Assembly: GCA_030747885.1 (NCBI GenBank)
Contig: JASLJW010000141.1
Span: forward strand, 1-6,149
Source: Candidatus Thalassarchaeaceae archaeon
GTDB lineage: Archaea; Thermoplasmatota; Poseidoniia; Poseidoniales; Thalassarchaeaceae
DNA: 6,149 nt
Reading direction: 5' to 3'
Shown here in pieces: positions 1-6,149 of the stretch (its first letter is position 1; every line of letters starts with the position of its first letter). The position numbers and the translations under genes were made by a program. Below the pieces are notes generated by a model that was given only the letters and a program-made list of their open reading frames with translations, searched no databases and was not told where the DNA came from.

Positions 1-141
1 TCTGTATCTGCAATTAATCGGAATTTTCAGGGGCGTTCAGGGCCAGGGAAATTGTATCTAGCAAGCCCATTAACAGTAATGGCTAGTGCATTCACTGGAA
101 AGATTACTGCATGGCATCCAAATCTGTTTTCAGAGGCATAA
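1..141 (+). CDS. leuC: 3-isopropylmalate dehydratase large subunit (LeuC/aconitase superfamily), C-terminal fragment
   Basis: This is the last 46 codons of a gene that begins before the window. Frame 1 is open from base 1 and ends in TAA at 139-141. The peptide contains INRNFQGRSGPGKLYLASP, which carries the aconitase-superfamily NRNFxGR signature. In aconitase the two arginines of this signature bind the substrate carboxylates; here they are local residues 7 and 12. The following LYLASPLTVMASAFTGKI matches the usual end of LeuC-type proteins. LeuC binds a [4Fe-4S] cluster, pairs with LeuD, and isomerises 2-isopropylmalate to 3-isopropylmalate in leucine synthesis. The cluster cysteines would lie upstream and cannot be seen. 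Homoaconitase-type paralogues look alike at this end, so the family is secure and the substrate is less so. No leuD follows directly; the next gene is an unrelated protein 12 bases downstream. Confidence 0.8.
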   Translation, partial: SVSAINRNFQGRSGPGKLYLASPLTVMASAFTGKITAWHPNLFSEA

Positions 142-144
142 GAG

Positions 145-149
145 GGTGA
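145..149 (+). promoter_or_regulatory. Shine-Dalgarno site (GGTGA) deciding the TTG start at 154
   Basis: GGTGA lies just after the leuC stop and ends four bases before TTG at 154. The same four-base distance is seen for the gene at 5779 and for nrdJ at 5117. It matches the archaeal anti-SD (GGAGGTGA family). The alternative ATG at 172 would be 22 bases away, so the TTG is preferred. Confidence 0.6.
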
Positions 150-153
150 AGAT

Positions 154-1416
154 TTGGCCCGACGAGAGCCCATGGCATTACTTTGGGAAAAGGCACATGA
201 TGCCTTATGTTCATGTGTAAATGTTGGAGTAAAGTTTGCACCATTGCCATCACCACCACATCTTTTCGAAGAAATGCCGGCAATTGAGCCAGATGCAGAA
301 GTTATTCAACAACAAGCCATTGGTGTAAACGCAATAGATAAAGCTGGATTCAAGAGAATTATCGAAAATTATCTCAGTTCCAATGTTCCTGATCATGTGA
401 AGAGGGCAATTGATGAAGAGCGTGCTTTAGATCAACATATTTTCGATTCTATTGAATCATTAATCGATCATTTTCTAATCGCTCGGATAACCGAATGGTT
501 TCAATCAGGATTGGATTCTAATGTCCCAGATGTAAATCGGTGGTGGTGGGCAATTTCTCTATTTGTTGGAGTATGTATACAGAGGCCTAAGGCAGTTCTT
601 GATGATGGGTTTCATTTGATTGAATCAATTGCTTTGGCATCTCCCCCAGGATATTGGCAAACAAAAGCGAATAAGGGACCGCACCTATTAGATTGGAAGG
701 GGGAAAATGATGTCGATGAAGGGGTGGAAATTCATGTGGATGGGGCAATTGCTGCTGCATGGATTCTAGATGTCCTTGAAACTGAAATTTTGTTGATGTT
801 TAGATGGTGGCCAGAAATTGTCAATCGTTCTCACCTATACATACCTTTGAGAATGAGGGAAAGATTGTTTTCTTCAATAAATAATGAGGCTATGATCGAT
901 ACACTGTTGGAATGTTTACCTCATCTTATCATTCAGGATTTAGAATTTTCAAAGGAATTGATTGATACTATAATTGGTAATCTAGATTCAGATAAAATGA
1001 CAAAGGTTGTATCTCTAGCTGAACGGATTTCATATCACTCAGTAGAAACTTCTCTACTACTAATTGATTGTGGGTTTGAACATGGTGGCGATTCTGCAGT
1101 AATTGCCCAAGGTGCTCTTAGTGCAATTGCTGTTCATGATGAGCAGGCATTTCTAAGTCGTGTTGAACGGGCTGCTGCTCATAATGATATACGTTCAAGA
1201 AGAAGATTTGTACAAAGTGGTTTAAGGATACTAATGCAAATAGATCCCAATGATTCTCGTGGAATATTAGTTAATTCATTAATTGAAGATGATGAGGTTT
1301 CAAGAGTAAGAGTTCGGCGTTTTGCAATCGAAATGTGTGAGAGAAATCCATCTACTCGAAAAACTCTGTTGAATAGATTAACAGAAAATGGATTAGAAAC
1401 TGAATGGTTGAATTGA
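154..1416 (+). CDS. Hypothetical protein with probable C-terminal HEAT-like helical repeats
   Basis: I do not recognise this 420-residue protein. The TTG start at 154 is chosen because GGTGA sits four bases upstream; an in-frame ATG at 172 (residue 7) would give 414 aa. The N-terminal part (about 1-50) is proline-rich and probably poorly ordered. Residues about 55-235 look mostly helical and tryptophan-rich, with WWW at 130-132 and WW at 218-219. Two hydrophobic stretches there (about 130-141 and 198-215) are too short or too broken by charge to call membrane spans. From about 240 to 415 there are repeated amphipathic helix pairs with short turns. The last pairs (about 330-400, including RVRVRRFAIEMCERNP) resemble HEAT repeats, which usually serve as protein-binding scaffolds. 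No catalytic or metal-binding motif and no signal peptide were seen. It follows leuC by 12 bases and probably shares its transcript, but that does not prove a role in leucine synthesis. Confidence 0.85.
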   Translation: MARREPMALLWEKAHDALCSCVNVGVKFAPLPSPPHLFEEMPAIEPDAEVIQQQAIGVNAIDKAGFKRIIENYLSSNVPDHVKRAIDEERALDQHIFDSIESLIDHFLIARITEWFQSGLDSNVPDVNRWWWAISLFVGVCIQRPKAVLDDGFHLIESIALASPPGYWQTKANKGPHLLDWKGENDVDEGVEIHVDGAIAAAWILDVLETEILLMFRWWPEIVNRSHLYIPLRMRERLFSSINNEAMIDTLLECLPHLIIQDLEFSKELIDTIIGNLDSDKMTKVVSLAERISYHSVETSLLLIDCGFEHGGDSAVIAQGALSAIAVHDEQAFLSRVERAAAHNDIRSRRRFVQSGLRILMQIDPNDSRGILVNSLIEDDEVSRVRVRRFAIEMCERNPSTRKTLLNRLTENGLETEWLN

Positions 1417-1418
1417 TT

Positions 1419-4400
1419 TCAAGAACAACCAGTGGTTTCACCACATTCATTACACTTCAAACAAGTTCCATTGCGAACCATTTGGCTGCTTCCACATGTT
1501 GTACAAATATCTCCAGTGAATCCCATAGCACGAGCAGATTCGGCTACTGAATATGGTAGGTCGCTCTCAAGCTCCGCCTTTAGTGGAGATCCATCATATT
1601 CGTTTTCTTGATCAAGAATTGGTGGTGCATCCATCATATCAACATCGAGAGTTGTCTGAATGTTGCGTTGATGTCCAATATTTCTAGCAATTCCATCTGG
1701 AGTATGTTCTGGCCGACTAATGGAAGTTGAGTCAAGATCTTCGGCTAAAACATGGGCTAAATCATCACGATTCAAATGATTAATTGCTAACTCACGGAAG
1801 ATATAATCAACAATAGAAGTGGCCATCTTTACACGACCTGAACCACCAGAAACCATTCCACTTGGCTCAAACTTCTGGAAAGTAAACGATTTCACAAATG
1901 CATCCAATGGAACACCATATTGAAGACCGATTGAAACTGCAATGGCAAATTGATTCAACAATGAACGCCAGGCCATTCCTTCTTTCGAAGTTGTTAACAT
2001 AATCTCTCCAAGACGACCGTCTTCATACATGCTCGATGAAAGATAGACAGTATGTCCACCTACACGCGCTTTCATCGTCTTAGATTCTCTAACGTCTGGA
2101 AGTGGACGGCGAGTTGCAATATAATTCTGAACATACGCTTTCGCCAATGGTATGGCTTGTTCAGCAGGCAATGGTAATGATTCAACAACTTGTTTTACTG
2201 CATTTTCTGTAGTAATTGTAGTAGAGTCGTTGAGTGTTTCTTCTTCTAACGATGATGTGTCTACTAATTTATTCATCAGTGGTTGCGAAAGTTTGCTTTG
2301 ATCTCTGTAAACTGCTGTAGCCTTATTCATTGTAGAATGTGAAAGATTGTACACCTCTCGAATATCATCAATGGTTGCTGATGATGGAAGATTTACTGTT
2401 TTTGATATTGCTCCGGAAATAAATGGTTGGGCAGCAGCCATCATCCTAACATGTGCTGGCCAAGCTATGGATCGCTCTCCATACTTACCACATGGGGTTG
2501 CGCAATCAAAGACTGCAAGATGTTCATCATTCAGATGTGGTGCACCTTCAATTGTCATTCTTCCAAAGACGTAATCATTGGCTTCATCTATTTCAGATAC
2601 TGAAAAGCCGATATGCTTCAGAACATCGAAGAATGGATTGTCTATTTGTTCTTCCTTCATTCCAAGTACATCTGTACAGAAATCAGAACCCAATGTATGA
2701 ACATTGAATGCGCCTCGAATGTCATACGCAGCTCCAATTGAATCTTCGATTTTAGCAAATTCTGCCTCTCCAAAACCTGCTTTAGTTAGACGTTCTCGAC
2801 TAATACTAGGGCACCCCTCGATGCTCTTACTTCCCATTACATAAGTCTCCATCTCTTCGATTTGTGAATCATCATAACCAAGTTCAGACAAAGCTAACTT
2901 AACACCATTATTGATGATTTTCAGCATTCCTCCGCCTGCAAGGGATTTGAATTGAACCAAAGAAAATGATGGTTCTACTCCAGTGGTATCACATGCCATG
3001 ACCAAACCGATTGTTCCTGTCGGGGCGATTACAGTAGTTTGTGCATTCCTAAATCCAAACTCTGTACCTAGATTCAATGCCCGATCCCACGTATCTCTAG
3101 CGGCATCCAACAAATCGTCAGGGCATAATTCTGCATCAATTCCCAATGGCTTAACAGAAAGGGAATCGTATTCTTTTGATTCTACATCATATGCAGCACG
3201 ACGATGGTTTTGTATTACACGTAACATATGATCTCTGTTTTCACCATACTTTTCAAAGGGGCCAAGGAAACTAGCCATCTCTGCGCTAGTAGCATATGAT
3301 TCACCACACATTATTGCCGTTAATGCACCACAAATAGCACGAGCGCGGTCGTCATCATATGGTATTCCCATATGCATCAATAATGACCCAAGGTTGCAAT
3401 ATCCAAGTCCAAGGGTTCTGTATTCGTATGATTTCTGCGCAATTTCTTCACTAGGGAATTGAGCCATTAATACAGAAATTTCTAGAGTTGTGGTCCAAAG
3501 TCGAACACTATGTTGGAAATCTTCGATTTGGAATGTTCGTGAGTTTGCATCATAGTATTCAAGTAAATTTATGCTTGCTAAATTACATGCTGTATCATCC
3601 AAAAACATGTATTCTGAACATGGATTTGAGCCGTTTATTCTTCCTCCTTCCGGACAGGTGTGCCATTCGTTGATTGTGGAGTCGTACTGAACACCTGGGT
3701 CCGCACAAGCCCAAGCTGTGTATGCAATTTGATTCCAAAGATCTCTTGCTGGAAGTGTTTTGCATGGTTCTGGATTTCTTCCTTCTTCTTCAGCAGAAGT
3801 CAATTCTGTCCTCCAATAGAGATTCCAATCATCTCCAGCTTCAACAGCATCCATGAAATTATTAGGAACTCGAACTGAATTGTTGCTATTCTGCCCAGAT
3901 ACTGTAATGTAACCTTCACCTTGCCAATCAGAGTCGAATACTTCGAAATTTACTGATCGCCATCCTTGGTCACCAAGATCCATTATCCTCTTGATATGTG
4001 GTTCTGGTACACCGTCCTTAACTGCATTAACAAGGGCGTTTTTCAACTCAGGATTAGTATTCATATCTGATGAGGCTGTTTCTGCTTCATCTGCCCACAT
4101 TGCAGACATGATTGATGTTGCATGCTTTTGTAACAATTGGCTTCCAATAATTAATGAAGATACTTTCTCTTCTTCAGATGCTTTCCAATTAATGTATTCT
4201 TCAATATCTGGATGGTCTAAATCTAGTGTAACCATCTTGGCTGCTCGCCTAGTTGTTCCTCCTGATTTTATTGCGCCTGCAGCACGATCTCCAATTTTTA
4301 AGAATGAAAGAAGGCCACTAGAACGTCCGCCGCCTGAAAGTGGTTCGTCTTTACCCCGGATGTTACTAAAATTGGAGCCCGTGCCTGAACCAAATTTAAA

Positions 4401-5117
4401 CAATAATGCCTCTCTTTCCCATAGGCCCATGATAGATTCACTTCCACCTACAAGTGAATCACTTACAGACTGAATGAAACAGGCATGGGGTTGAGGATGT
4501 TCGTATGAGTTGGTAGATTCCGTCATCATTCCCGTATCTGGATTTACAAACATATGCCCCTGAGGATTTCCTTCAATTCCATATGCCCAATGAAGGCCTG
4601 TGTTGAACCATTGGGGGCTGTTTGGGGCAGAGCGTTGACTTGCTATCAAAAAGCACATTTCATCATAATATGATCTTGCGTCTTCTTCAGATGCAAAATA
4701 ACCATACTTCCATCCCCAATATGTCCATGTTCCAGCTAATCTACGAAACATTTGCCGAAAATCAGTTTCGGCGATATATCGCTGATTATTTTCCATCTTC
4801 TGAAGTTTTTCTTCATCAGGAGCTGAGCGTTGAAGCCATGTTGGAACGCCATCTTCTGGAACTGGTCTAAGTGCTGCAGGGACTCCTGCTTTGCGTAAAT
4901 ATTTTTGAGCAGCAACAGTCCCAGGTACTCCTTCAAATCCACTAGGAAAACAGACTCCAATCATATCATGAGCAACCGTTCCATCCATATTGCGAATCTC
5001 TAAATCTGTAGTAATCCATTCAAACGTATCGAATGGATTGTCTCCCACAGTAGTGAATCTACGTTTGATAGTCATGCCACTTGTTCCATCATTGCTGTTT
5101 TCCATGGTAGTCTGCAT
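1419..5117 (-). CDS. nrdJ: Adenosylcobalamin-dependent class II ribonucleotide reductase (NrdJ)
   Basis: This enzyme reduces ribonucleotides to deoxyribonucleotides in the cytoplasm, using adenosylcobalamin to make the active-site thiyl radical, so it needs neither oxygen nor an NrdB partner. Numbering is from the ATG at 5117 (1,232 aa). Visible motifs in order are: PHACFIQSV with redox Cys213; the FKFGSGTGSNFS loop (240-251); SGGTTRRAAKM (285-295); GQNSNNSVR (408-416); NPCSE with Asn498, thiyl-radical Cys500 and Glu502; the second redox Cys511 in ACNLASINL; the phosphate-binding APTGTI loop (698-703); a TSCPD-like region (about 1003-1115) with FTFQKFEPSGM; and a C-terminal cysteine cluster (1205, 1208, 1219, 1222, 1225, 1231). 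The length and the sequence throughout match the large NrdJ type of about 1,200 aa well known from bacteria such as Alphaproteobacteria. The GTG at 5138 would add seven residues, but it lacks an SD and overlaps the SD region of the real start. The gene appears monocistronic, with its own upstream region. Confidence 0.97.
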   Translation of the reverse strand: MQTTMENSNDGTSGMTIKRRFTTVGDNPFDTFEWITTDLEIRNMDGTVAHDMIGVCFPSGFEGVPGTVAAQKYLRKAGVPAALRPVPEDGVPTWLQRSAPDEEKLQKMENNQRYIAETDFRQMFRRLAGTWTYWGWKYGYFASEEDARSYYDEMCFLIASQRSAPNSPQWFNTGLHWAYGIEGNPQGHMFVNPDTGMMTESTNSYEHPQPHACFIQSVSDSLVGGSESIMGLWEREALLFKFGSGTGSNFSNIRGKDEPLSGGGRSSGLLSFLKIGDRAAGAIKSGGTTRRAAKMVTLDLDHPDIEEYINWKASEEEKVSSLIIGSQLLQKHATSIMSAMWADEAETASSDMNTNPELKNALVNAVKDGVPEPHIKRIMDLGDQGWRSVNFEVFDSDWQGEGYITVSGQNSNNSVRVPNNFMDAVEAGDDWNLYWRTELTSAEEEGRNPEPCKTLPARDLWNQIAYTAWACADPGVQYDSTINEWHTCPEGGRINGSNPCSEYMFLDDTACNLASINLLEYYDANSRTFQIEDFQHSVRLWTTTLEISVLMAQFPSEEIAQKSYEYRTLGLGYCNLGSLLMHMGIPYDDDRARAICGALTAIMCGESYATSAEMASFLGPFEKYGENRDHMLRVIQNHRRAAYDVESKEYDSLSVKPLGIDAELCPDDLLDAARDTWDRALNLGTEFGFRNAQTTVIAPTGTIGLVMACDTTGVEPSFSLVQFKSLAGGGMLKIINNGVKLALSELGYDDSQIEEMETYVMGSKSIEGCPSISRERLTKAGFGEAEFAKIEDSIGAAYDIRGAFNVHTLGSDFCTDVLGMKEEQIDNPFFDVLKHIGFSVSEIDEANDYVFGRMTIEGAPHLNDEHLAVFDCATPCGKYGERSIAWPAHVRMMAAAQPFISGAISKTVNLPSSATIDDIREVYNLSHSTMNKATAVYRDQSKLSQPLMNKLVDTSSLEEETLNDSTTITTENAVKQVVESLPLPAEQAIPLAKAYVQNYIATRRPLPDVRESKTMKARVGGHTVYLSSSMYEDGRLGEIMLTTSKEGMAWRSLLNQFAIAVSIGLQYGVPLDAFVKSFTFQKFEPSGMVSGGSGRVKMATSIVDYIFRELAINHLNRDDLAHVLAEDLDSTSISRPEHTPDGIARNIGHQRNIQTTLDVDMMDAPPILDQENEYDGSPLKAELESDLPYSVAESARAMGFTGDICTTCGSSQMVRNGTCLKCNECGETTGCS

Positions 5118-5124
5118 TCTCATC

Positions 5125-5130
5125 CCTCCT
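5125..5130 (-). promoter_or_regulatory. Shine-Dalgarno site (AGGAGG) of nrdJ
   Basis: On the minus strand AGGAGG is followed by seven bases and then the ATG at 5117. It is the strongest SD in the window and decides the start: the ATG at 5123 is only one base from it, and the GTG at 5138 lies upstream of it. Confidence 0.8.
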
Positions 5131-5194
5131 TTGTTCACCTATTGACTTCGTGCCGCACATCTATTCGCGTGGGAATCTGTTGGCTCAATCGAGG

Positions 5195-5201
5195 GTATAT
5201 G
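5195..5201 (-). promoter_or_regulatory. Candidate archaeal TATA box for nrdJ
   Basis: The minus strand reads CATATAC here. If used, transcription would begin roughly 26 bases downstream, near 5172, giving a leader of about 55 bases that includes the AGGAGG site. The match to the archaeal TATA consensus is only fair, and other AT-rich stretches exist further upstream, so this is a suggestion based on position. Confidence 0.3.
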
Positions 5202-5218
5202 ATTGTTAATGGATTGTT
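5201..5218. repeat. Tandem 7-bp direct repeat (GATTGTT) with an 11-bp period
   Basis: GATTGTT occurs at 5201-5207 and again at 5212-5218, start to start 11 bases, about one DNA helical turn. Read on the nrdJ strand the pair is AACAATC twice, directly upstream of the CATATAC candidate. That is where a BRE or an activator site would lie. The repeat is visible; any function is inferred. Confidence 0.45.
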
Positions 5219-5259
5219 CACTGGAAAAACATCAAACTAGAGGGTGTCATATGTTTCAC

Positions 5260-5273
5260 AAAATGCACATTTT
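5260..5273. repeat. Perfect inverted repeat aaaatg-ca-catttt
   Basis: Six-base arms at 5260-5265 and 5268-5273 are exact reverse complements around a two-base centre. The centre is too short for an RNA hairpin loop, so a dimeric DNA-binding site is the more sensible reading. AT-rich arms of this length can arise by chance. Confidence 0.35.
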
Positions 5274-5321
5274 AGAATTAACGCACATCGATTACAATCC
5301 ATCCTGACATAATTAGGGGTT

Positions 5322-5331
5322 GGTAATTATC
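5322..5331 (+). promoter_or_regulatory. Candidate TATA-like element for the TerB-like gene
   Basis: GGTAATTATC is the most AT-rich block at a suitable distance upstream. Counting about 26 bases places initiation near 5350, leaving only a very short leader before TTG at 5358. No good SD precedes any of the candidate starts, which fits a leaderless or near-leaderless transcript. The evidence is weak. Confidence 0.25.
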
Positions 5332-5357
5332 AAATTTCCAAACATGAGCGGGATGGT

Positions 5358-5774
5358 TTGAACAACCACCTCCATATGCAACCCAATATGAATGACGATG
5401 ACGATGAGTTCAGCCCCCCAGAAAGTGGGCTTGAAATGGGTGGGATTGATTCTGAAACACATGATGATGTTGATCCATTTGAAGAATTAGGAATTGGAGG
5501 GAATTCGGGTGCAAGTCATACAACATATGATGTGGGAGATAAGTTCGATGCACTATCTGACCTAATGGATGATGATGATGATGAATTACAAATTGAAGAA
5601 TCTGATGAGGGAGTTAAGAACAAAAATGAAGAAATCTATGTAATGCTCCTCAAAACTGTGTGGGTGGATGGAATTCTTGATCCCGCTGAAGTACGATTAC
5701 TGGCAAAGAAAAGGGTTGAATTGAATATTACATTTGAGCGACACTTAGAATTGGTTCAAAACTTGATTGGGTGA
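5358..5774 (+). CDS. Small acidic protein with a C-terminal TerB-like helical segment
   Basis: A 138-residue protein if it starts at TTG 5358; in-frame ATGs at 5376 and 5388 would give 132 or 128 residues. None has a clear SD, so the start is uncertain. Residues about 12-90 are low in complexity and very acidic, with DDDD at 13-16 and DDDDD at 71-75, and are probably disordered. Residues about 91-138 form a helix-turn-helix-like end: EEIYVMLLKTVWVDGILDPA, then EVRLLAKKRVELNI. This resembles the TerB/tellurite-resistance-type helical fold, in which a helix is followed by a DGxLDPxE turn and a second helix. The family match rests on pattern only, and the known fold does not tell the function. 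There is no signal peptide or membrane segment. The stop codon lies inside the SD of the next gene four bases on, so the two are probably co-translated. It is divergent from nrdJ. Confidence 0.8.
   Translation: MNNHLHMQPNMNDDDDEFSPPESGLEMGGIDSETHDDVDPFEELGIGGNSGASHTTYDVGDKFDALSDLMDDDDDELQIEESDEGVKNKNEEIYVMLLKTVWVDGILDPAEVRLLAKKRVELNITFERHLELVQNLIG
5568..5582 (+). repeat. (GAT)5 trinucleotide run coding for five aspartates
   Basis: Five exact GAT codons in a row lie within the acidic part of the TerB-like protein. A run of one codon, rather than mixed GAT/GAC, suggests origin by replication slippage. Its length may differ between related strains without breaking the frame. Confidence 0.7.
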
Positions 5775-5775
5775 T
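5770..5775 (+). promoter_or_regulatory. Shine-Dalgarno site (GGTGAT) overlapping a stop codon
   Basis: GGTGAT contains the TGA stop of the upstream gene (5772-5774). Its GGTGA part ends four bases before ATG 5779, the same geometry as at 145-149. The layout suggests that ribosomes finishing the first gene start the second. Confidence 0.65.
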
Positions 5776-5778
5776 TCC

Positions 5779-6149
5779 ATGAAACACCCCTATACAATCG
5801 GCTTAGAATTGGGGTGGGATGATGATGCCCTGAATGTTGAGGGGCATTCCCTACTTACTCGACTTTCTGAAATTTTAAGTATGCAGGCGGAGGAAAGAGA
5901 AGATCTTGATATGGCGTATATGGAATCGTTACCGTTGGTCTCTCAAGGAATTGGTGAGGGAGTTACTGGGCTCAAATCGTATGTTGAAGAATTAGAAGAA
6001 TGGTTTTCTGATCAAGGAGAAGTTTGTGCGCGATACTTGGGGAGAAAGGCATTGGATGTTGGGATGACCAAAAAGGGGTGGAAAGAAGTGTATTCTTGGA
6101 TGAATAGTATTGGTTTGGGGGATAGTTTTGCAAGAGGAGCATGGATGGA
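5779..6149 (+). CDS. Hypothetical protein, N-terminal part, runs off the window
   Basis: The frame is open from ATG 5779 to the window end (123 full codons). The start is secure because GGTGAT lies just upstream. I do not recognise the protein. The visible part begins MKHPYTIGLELGWDDDALNV. It then has a long charged helical stretch (about 24-45, including LSEILSMQAEEREDLDMAYM), a glycine-bearing turn (about 56-62), a second helical stretch rich in glutamate (about 64-75), and helices with several tryptophans near the end (residues about 74-122). There is no signal peptide or membrane segment. Four bases separate it from the acidic TerB-like gene, so a shared function or a complex between the two products is reasonable, but nothing in the sequence names it. 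Confidence 0.8.
   Translation, partial: MKHPYTIGLELGWDDDALNVEGHSLLTRLSEILSMQAEEREDLDMAYMESLPLVSQGIGEGVTGLKSYVEELEEWFSDQGEVCARYLGRKALDVGMTKKGWKEVYSWMNSIGLGDSFARGAWM

Larger units (their letters stand above)
5118..5357. other. Divergent intergenic region between nrdJ and the TerB-like gene
   Basis: About 240 bases with no convincing gene on either strand. It holds the nrdJ leader and SD, an AT-rich TATA candidate for each direction, a tandem pair of GATTGTT repeats (5201-5218), and a perfect 6-2-6 inverted repeat (5260-5273). Both flanking genes must be transcribed outward from here. I saw no recognisable cobalamin riboswitch (no B12-box-like conserved core) and no sequence fitting the bacterial NrdR box, although B12-dependent RNR genes can carry either in bacteria. 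Confidence 0.75.

Noticed and set aside
543..575. Possible membrane span around the WWW stretch of the 420-aa protein
   Set aside because: The hydrophobic part is only about 12 residues (WWWAISLFVGVC), flanked by charged helices; it more likely packs in a helical core.
2347..3878. Several plus-strand open frames of 60-84 codons
   Set aside because: All are antisense to nrdJ, overlap each other, lack SDs, and give peptides with no family character.
3991..4473. 160-codon open frame on the plus strand
   Set aside because: It lies wholly antisense to conserved NrdJ sequence (residues about 216-375), has no SD, and its peptide looks like no protein family. It is a shadow of the real gene.
4622..4960. 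Short open frames on both strands within the nrdJ 5' region
   Set aside because: They sit within the continuous, well-conserved NrdJ reading frame and show no start signals.
5121..5138. GTG at 5138 or ATG at 5123 as the nrdJ start
   Set aside because: The GTG lies upstream of the AGGAGG site and has no SD of its own; the ATG at 5123 is only one base from it. ATG 5117 has ideal spacing.
5118..5260. Possible cobalamin riboswitch or NrdR box upstream of the B12-dependent enzyme
   Set aside because: I looked because both are known for RNR genes in bacteria. No B12-box core and no ACAC...GTGT NrdR-like palindrome is present; the GTG...CAC around 5244-5259 is not symmetric enough.
5344..5360. ATG at 5344 as a leaderless start
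   Set aside because: It reads only five codons (with a second ATG at 5353) before a TGA, so it encodes nothing.

Overview
The window most likely comes from a marine archaeon, with planktonic Euryarchaeota such as Marine Group II (Poseidoniales) as my best guess. The grounds are indirect: moderate to low GC by eye, closely packed genes, GGTGA-type Shine-Dalgarno (SD) sequences set at one fixed distance from the start, use of a TTG start, strongly acidic proteins, and a likely archaeal-type LeuC. No rRNA or other phylogenetic marker is present, so the placement is an inference.

Layout: 1-141 (+) is the last 46 codons of an aconitase-superfamily protein, most likely the large subunit of 3-isopropylmalate dehydratase (LeuC). 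Twelve bases later, 154-1416 (+) encodes a 420-residue protein of unknown function whose C-terminal half looks like HEAT-type helical repeats. It meets a convergent gene head-on, with only 2 bp between the two stop codons. That gene, 5117-1419 (-), is the centrepiece of the window: a complete large (about 1,232 aa) adenosylcobalamin-dependent class II ribonucleotide reductase (NrdJ). It has its catalytic cysteine, redox cysteines, substrate-loop motifs and C-terminal cysteine cluster intact. A divergent intergenic region (about 5118-5357) separates nrdJ from a rightward pair. The first of the pair, 5358-5774, is a small acidic protein ending in a TerB-like helical segment. The second, from 5779 past the window edge, is an unrecognised protein that appears translationally coupled to the first.

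Functionally, the left end belongs to branched-chain amino acid synthesis (leucine branch, if the LeuC call is right). The centre supplies deoxyribonucleotides by an oxygen-independent, vitamin B12-dependent route that needs no NrdB-type subunit. The right end is a two-gene unit of unknown role. Three genes share the same geometry: the last base of the SD-equivalent GGAGGTGA block lies four bases before the start codon. This fixes the nrdJ start at 5117 rather than the upstream GTG at 5138, and supports a TTG start at 154. I saw no mobile element, CRISPR array, tRNA or rRNA. Most of the window is ordinary housekeeping sequence. The parts least explained are the 420-aa protein after leuC, the TerB-like pair, and short repeats beside a possible nrdJ promoter.
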